From Marinomonas posidonica IVIA-Po-181 (lineage in GTDB: Bacteria; Pseudomonadota; Gammaproteobacteria; Pseudomonadales; Marinomonadaceae), in assembly GCF_000214215.1 (NCBI RefSeq), contig NC_015559.1:868001-932000 (forward strand): 64,000 bases of DNA, read 5' to 3'. Position 1 is the first letter of the stretch, and every line of letters starts with the position of its first letter. Below, piece after piece: positions 63,749 to 64,000 of this stretch. A program made the translations under genes and the position numbers. The notes below the pieces were generated by a model, which had not been told where the DNA came from, did no database searches, and worked only from the letters and a program-made list of their open reading frames with translations.

Positions 63749-64000
63749 ATGGAATTTAGCTTGCGTGAGTGGCTAATCTTAATTGGTGTCGTCATTATTG
63801 TCGTCATCCTAATAGATGGTTTTCGTCGTTATAAAAAGGGCCATGAGGCAAACTCAACGGGTCAAAGTTCATCTCGTTCTTCGGACGAGATCGTATTACG
63901 TCATCGGTCCTCTGTGGAGTTTGATGAGAGCGAATTTGAAGAGCCTGACATATCTCATAAAGATCCCATTTCGAGTGCCTTCGAAACAGCACGTAAAACA
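63749..64000 (+). CDS. zipA: Cell division protein ZipA, N-terminal part (cut by window end)
   Basis: Membrane anchor of the FtsZ ring. The first 84 residues are in the window and the frame is open at the end. It begins MEFSLREWLILIGVVIIVVI, the N-out membrane helix followed by DGFRRYKKGH that is characteristic of ZipA, then the charged, flexible linker. The C-terminal FtsZ-binding domain lies beyond the window. An ATG at 63742 in another frame stops at once and is not used. Confidence 0.92.
   Translation, partial: MEFSLREWLILIGVVIIVVILIDGFRRYKKGHEANSTGQSSSRSSDEIVLRHRSSVEFDESEFEEPDISHKDPISSAFETARKT

Overview
The window looks like the chromosome of a motile, polarly flagellated marine gammaproteobacterium of the Oceanospirillales/Pseudomonadales type. 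Gene order in the flagellar and chemotaxis region (fleS-fleR-fliEFGHIJ ... fliK-fliLMNOPQR-flhB-flhA-flhF-fliA-cheYZAB-motCD-parC-parP-cheW-DUF2802 ... ccmABCDEFGHI) is the pseudomonad arrangement. Base composition is moderate, with many AT-ending codons, and the overall impression is Marinomonas-like; the genus is an inference, not proven from the sequence. No rRNA, tRNA, CRISPR array, insertion sequence or phage gene was seen, and no gene-free stretch exceeds 300 bases.

Layout. 1-3.5 kb: a TPP riboswitch and the thiamine importer operon thiBPQ. 3.6-7.0 kb: three EamA-type exporters and a MipA/OmpV outer membrane protein. 7.1-10.7 kb: ribosomal operon rpsF-rpsR-(DUF2232-like membrane protein)-rplI with a terminator, then dnaB. 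10.8-12.4 kb: an Aer-type PAS chemoreceptor. 12.4-19.1 kb: biotin genes, with comF-bioA on the minus strand and bioB-F-H-C-D on the plus strand as an overlapping operon covering pimeloyl-ACP priming (BioC, BioH) to biotin (BioB). 19.2-54.7 kb: about 35 kb of flagellar and chemotaxis genes on one strand. 54.7-56.9 kb: a minus-strand pair of a second FliK-like gene and a small FlhB C-terminal homologue. 57.0-63.7 kb: the complete cytochrome c maturation operon ccmABCDEFGHI, including a 56-residue ccmD. 63.7 kb to the end: the 5' part of zipA.

The flagellar block departs from the pseudomonad layout in three ways. (1) The regulator upstream of fleSR has a FleQ-like N-terminal domain and a Fis-type helix-turn-helix but no AAA+ sigma-54 activation domain. 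(2) flhG (fleN) is absent between flhF and fliA, where only a 96-bp gap with a long inverted repeat remains; FlhG normally acts on the AAA+ domain of FleQ and on FlhF. (3) Between fliJ and fliK lie four genes: a 633-residue soluble protein that I do not recognise, with a possible degenerate CheW-like segment; a 625-residue two-TM receptor-like protein with no chemoreceptor signalling hairpin but an aromatic pentapeptide-like C-terminus; a STAS anti-sigma antagonist (HsbA-like); and a receiver/PP2C/HATPase protein (HsbR-like). No HptB-like Hpt gene is present there. These two unknown genes plus the HsbR/HsbA pair are the best candidate here for an undescribed signalling system.

The genes fit together as follows. 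The fli/flh genes build the basal body, C-ring and export gate. FleSR and FliA drive the hierarchy of flagellar expression. CheY/Z/A/B/W run the response, with ParC/ParP probably placing the array at the pole and MotCD adding a second stator. The CheA linker, the CheZ C-terminus and the FliM N-terminus all carry related short acidic EDE-x-x-LL motifs, which suggests that several partners share one CheY-binding code.
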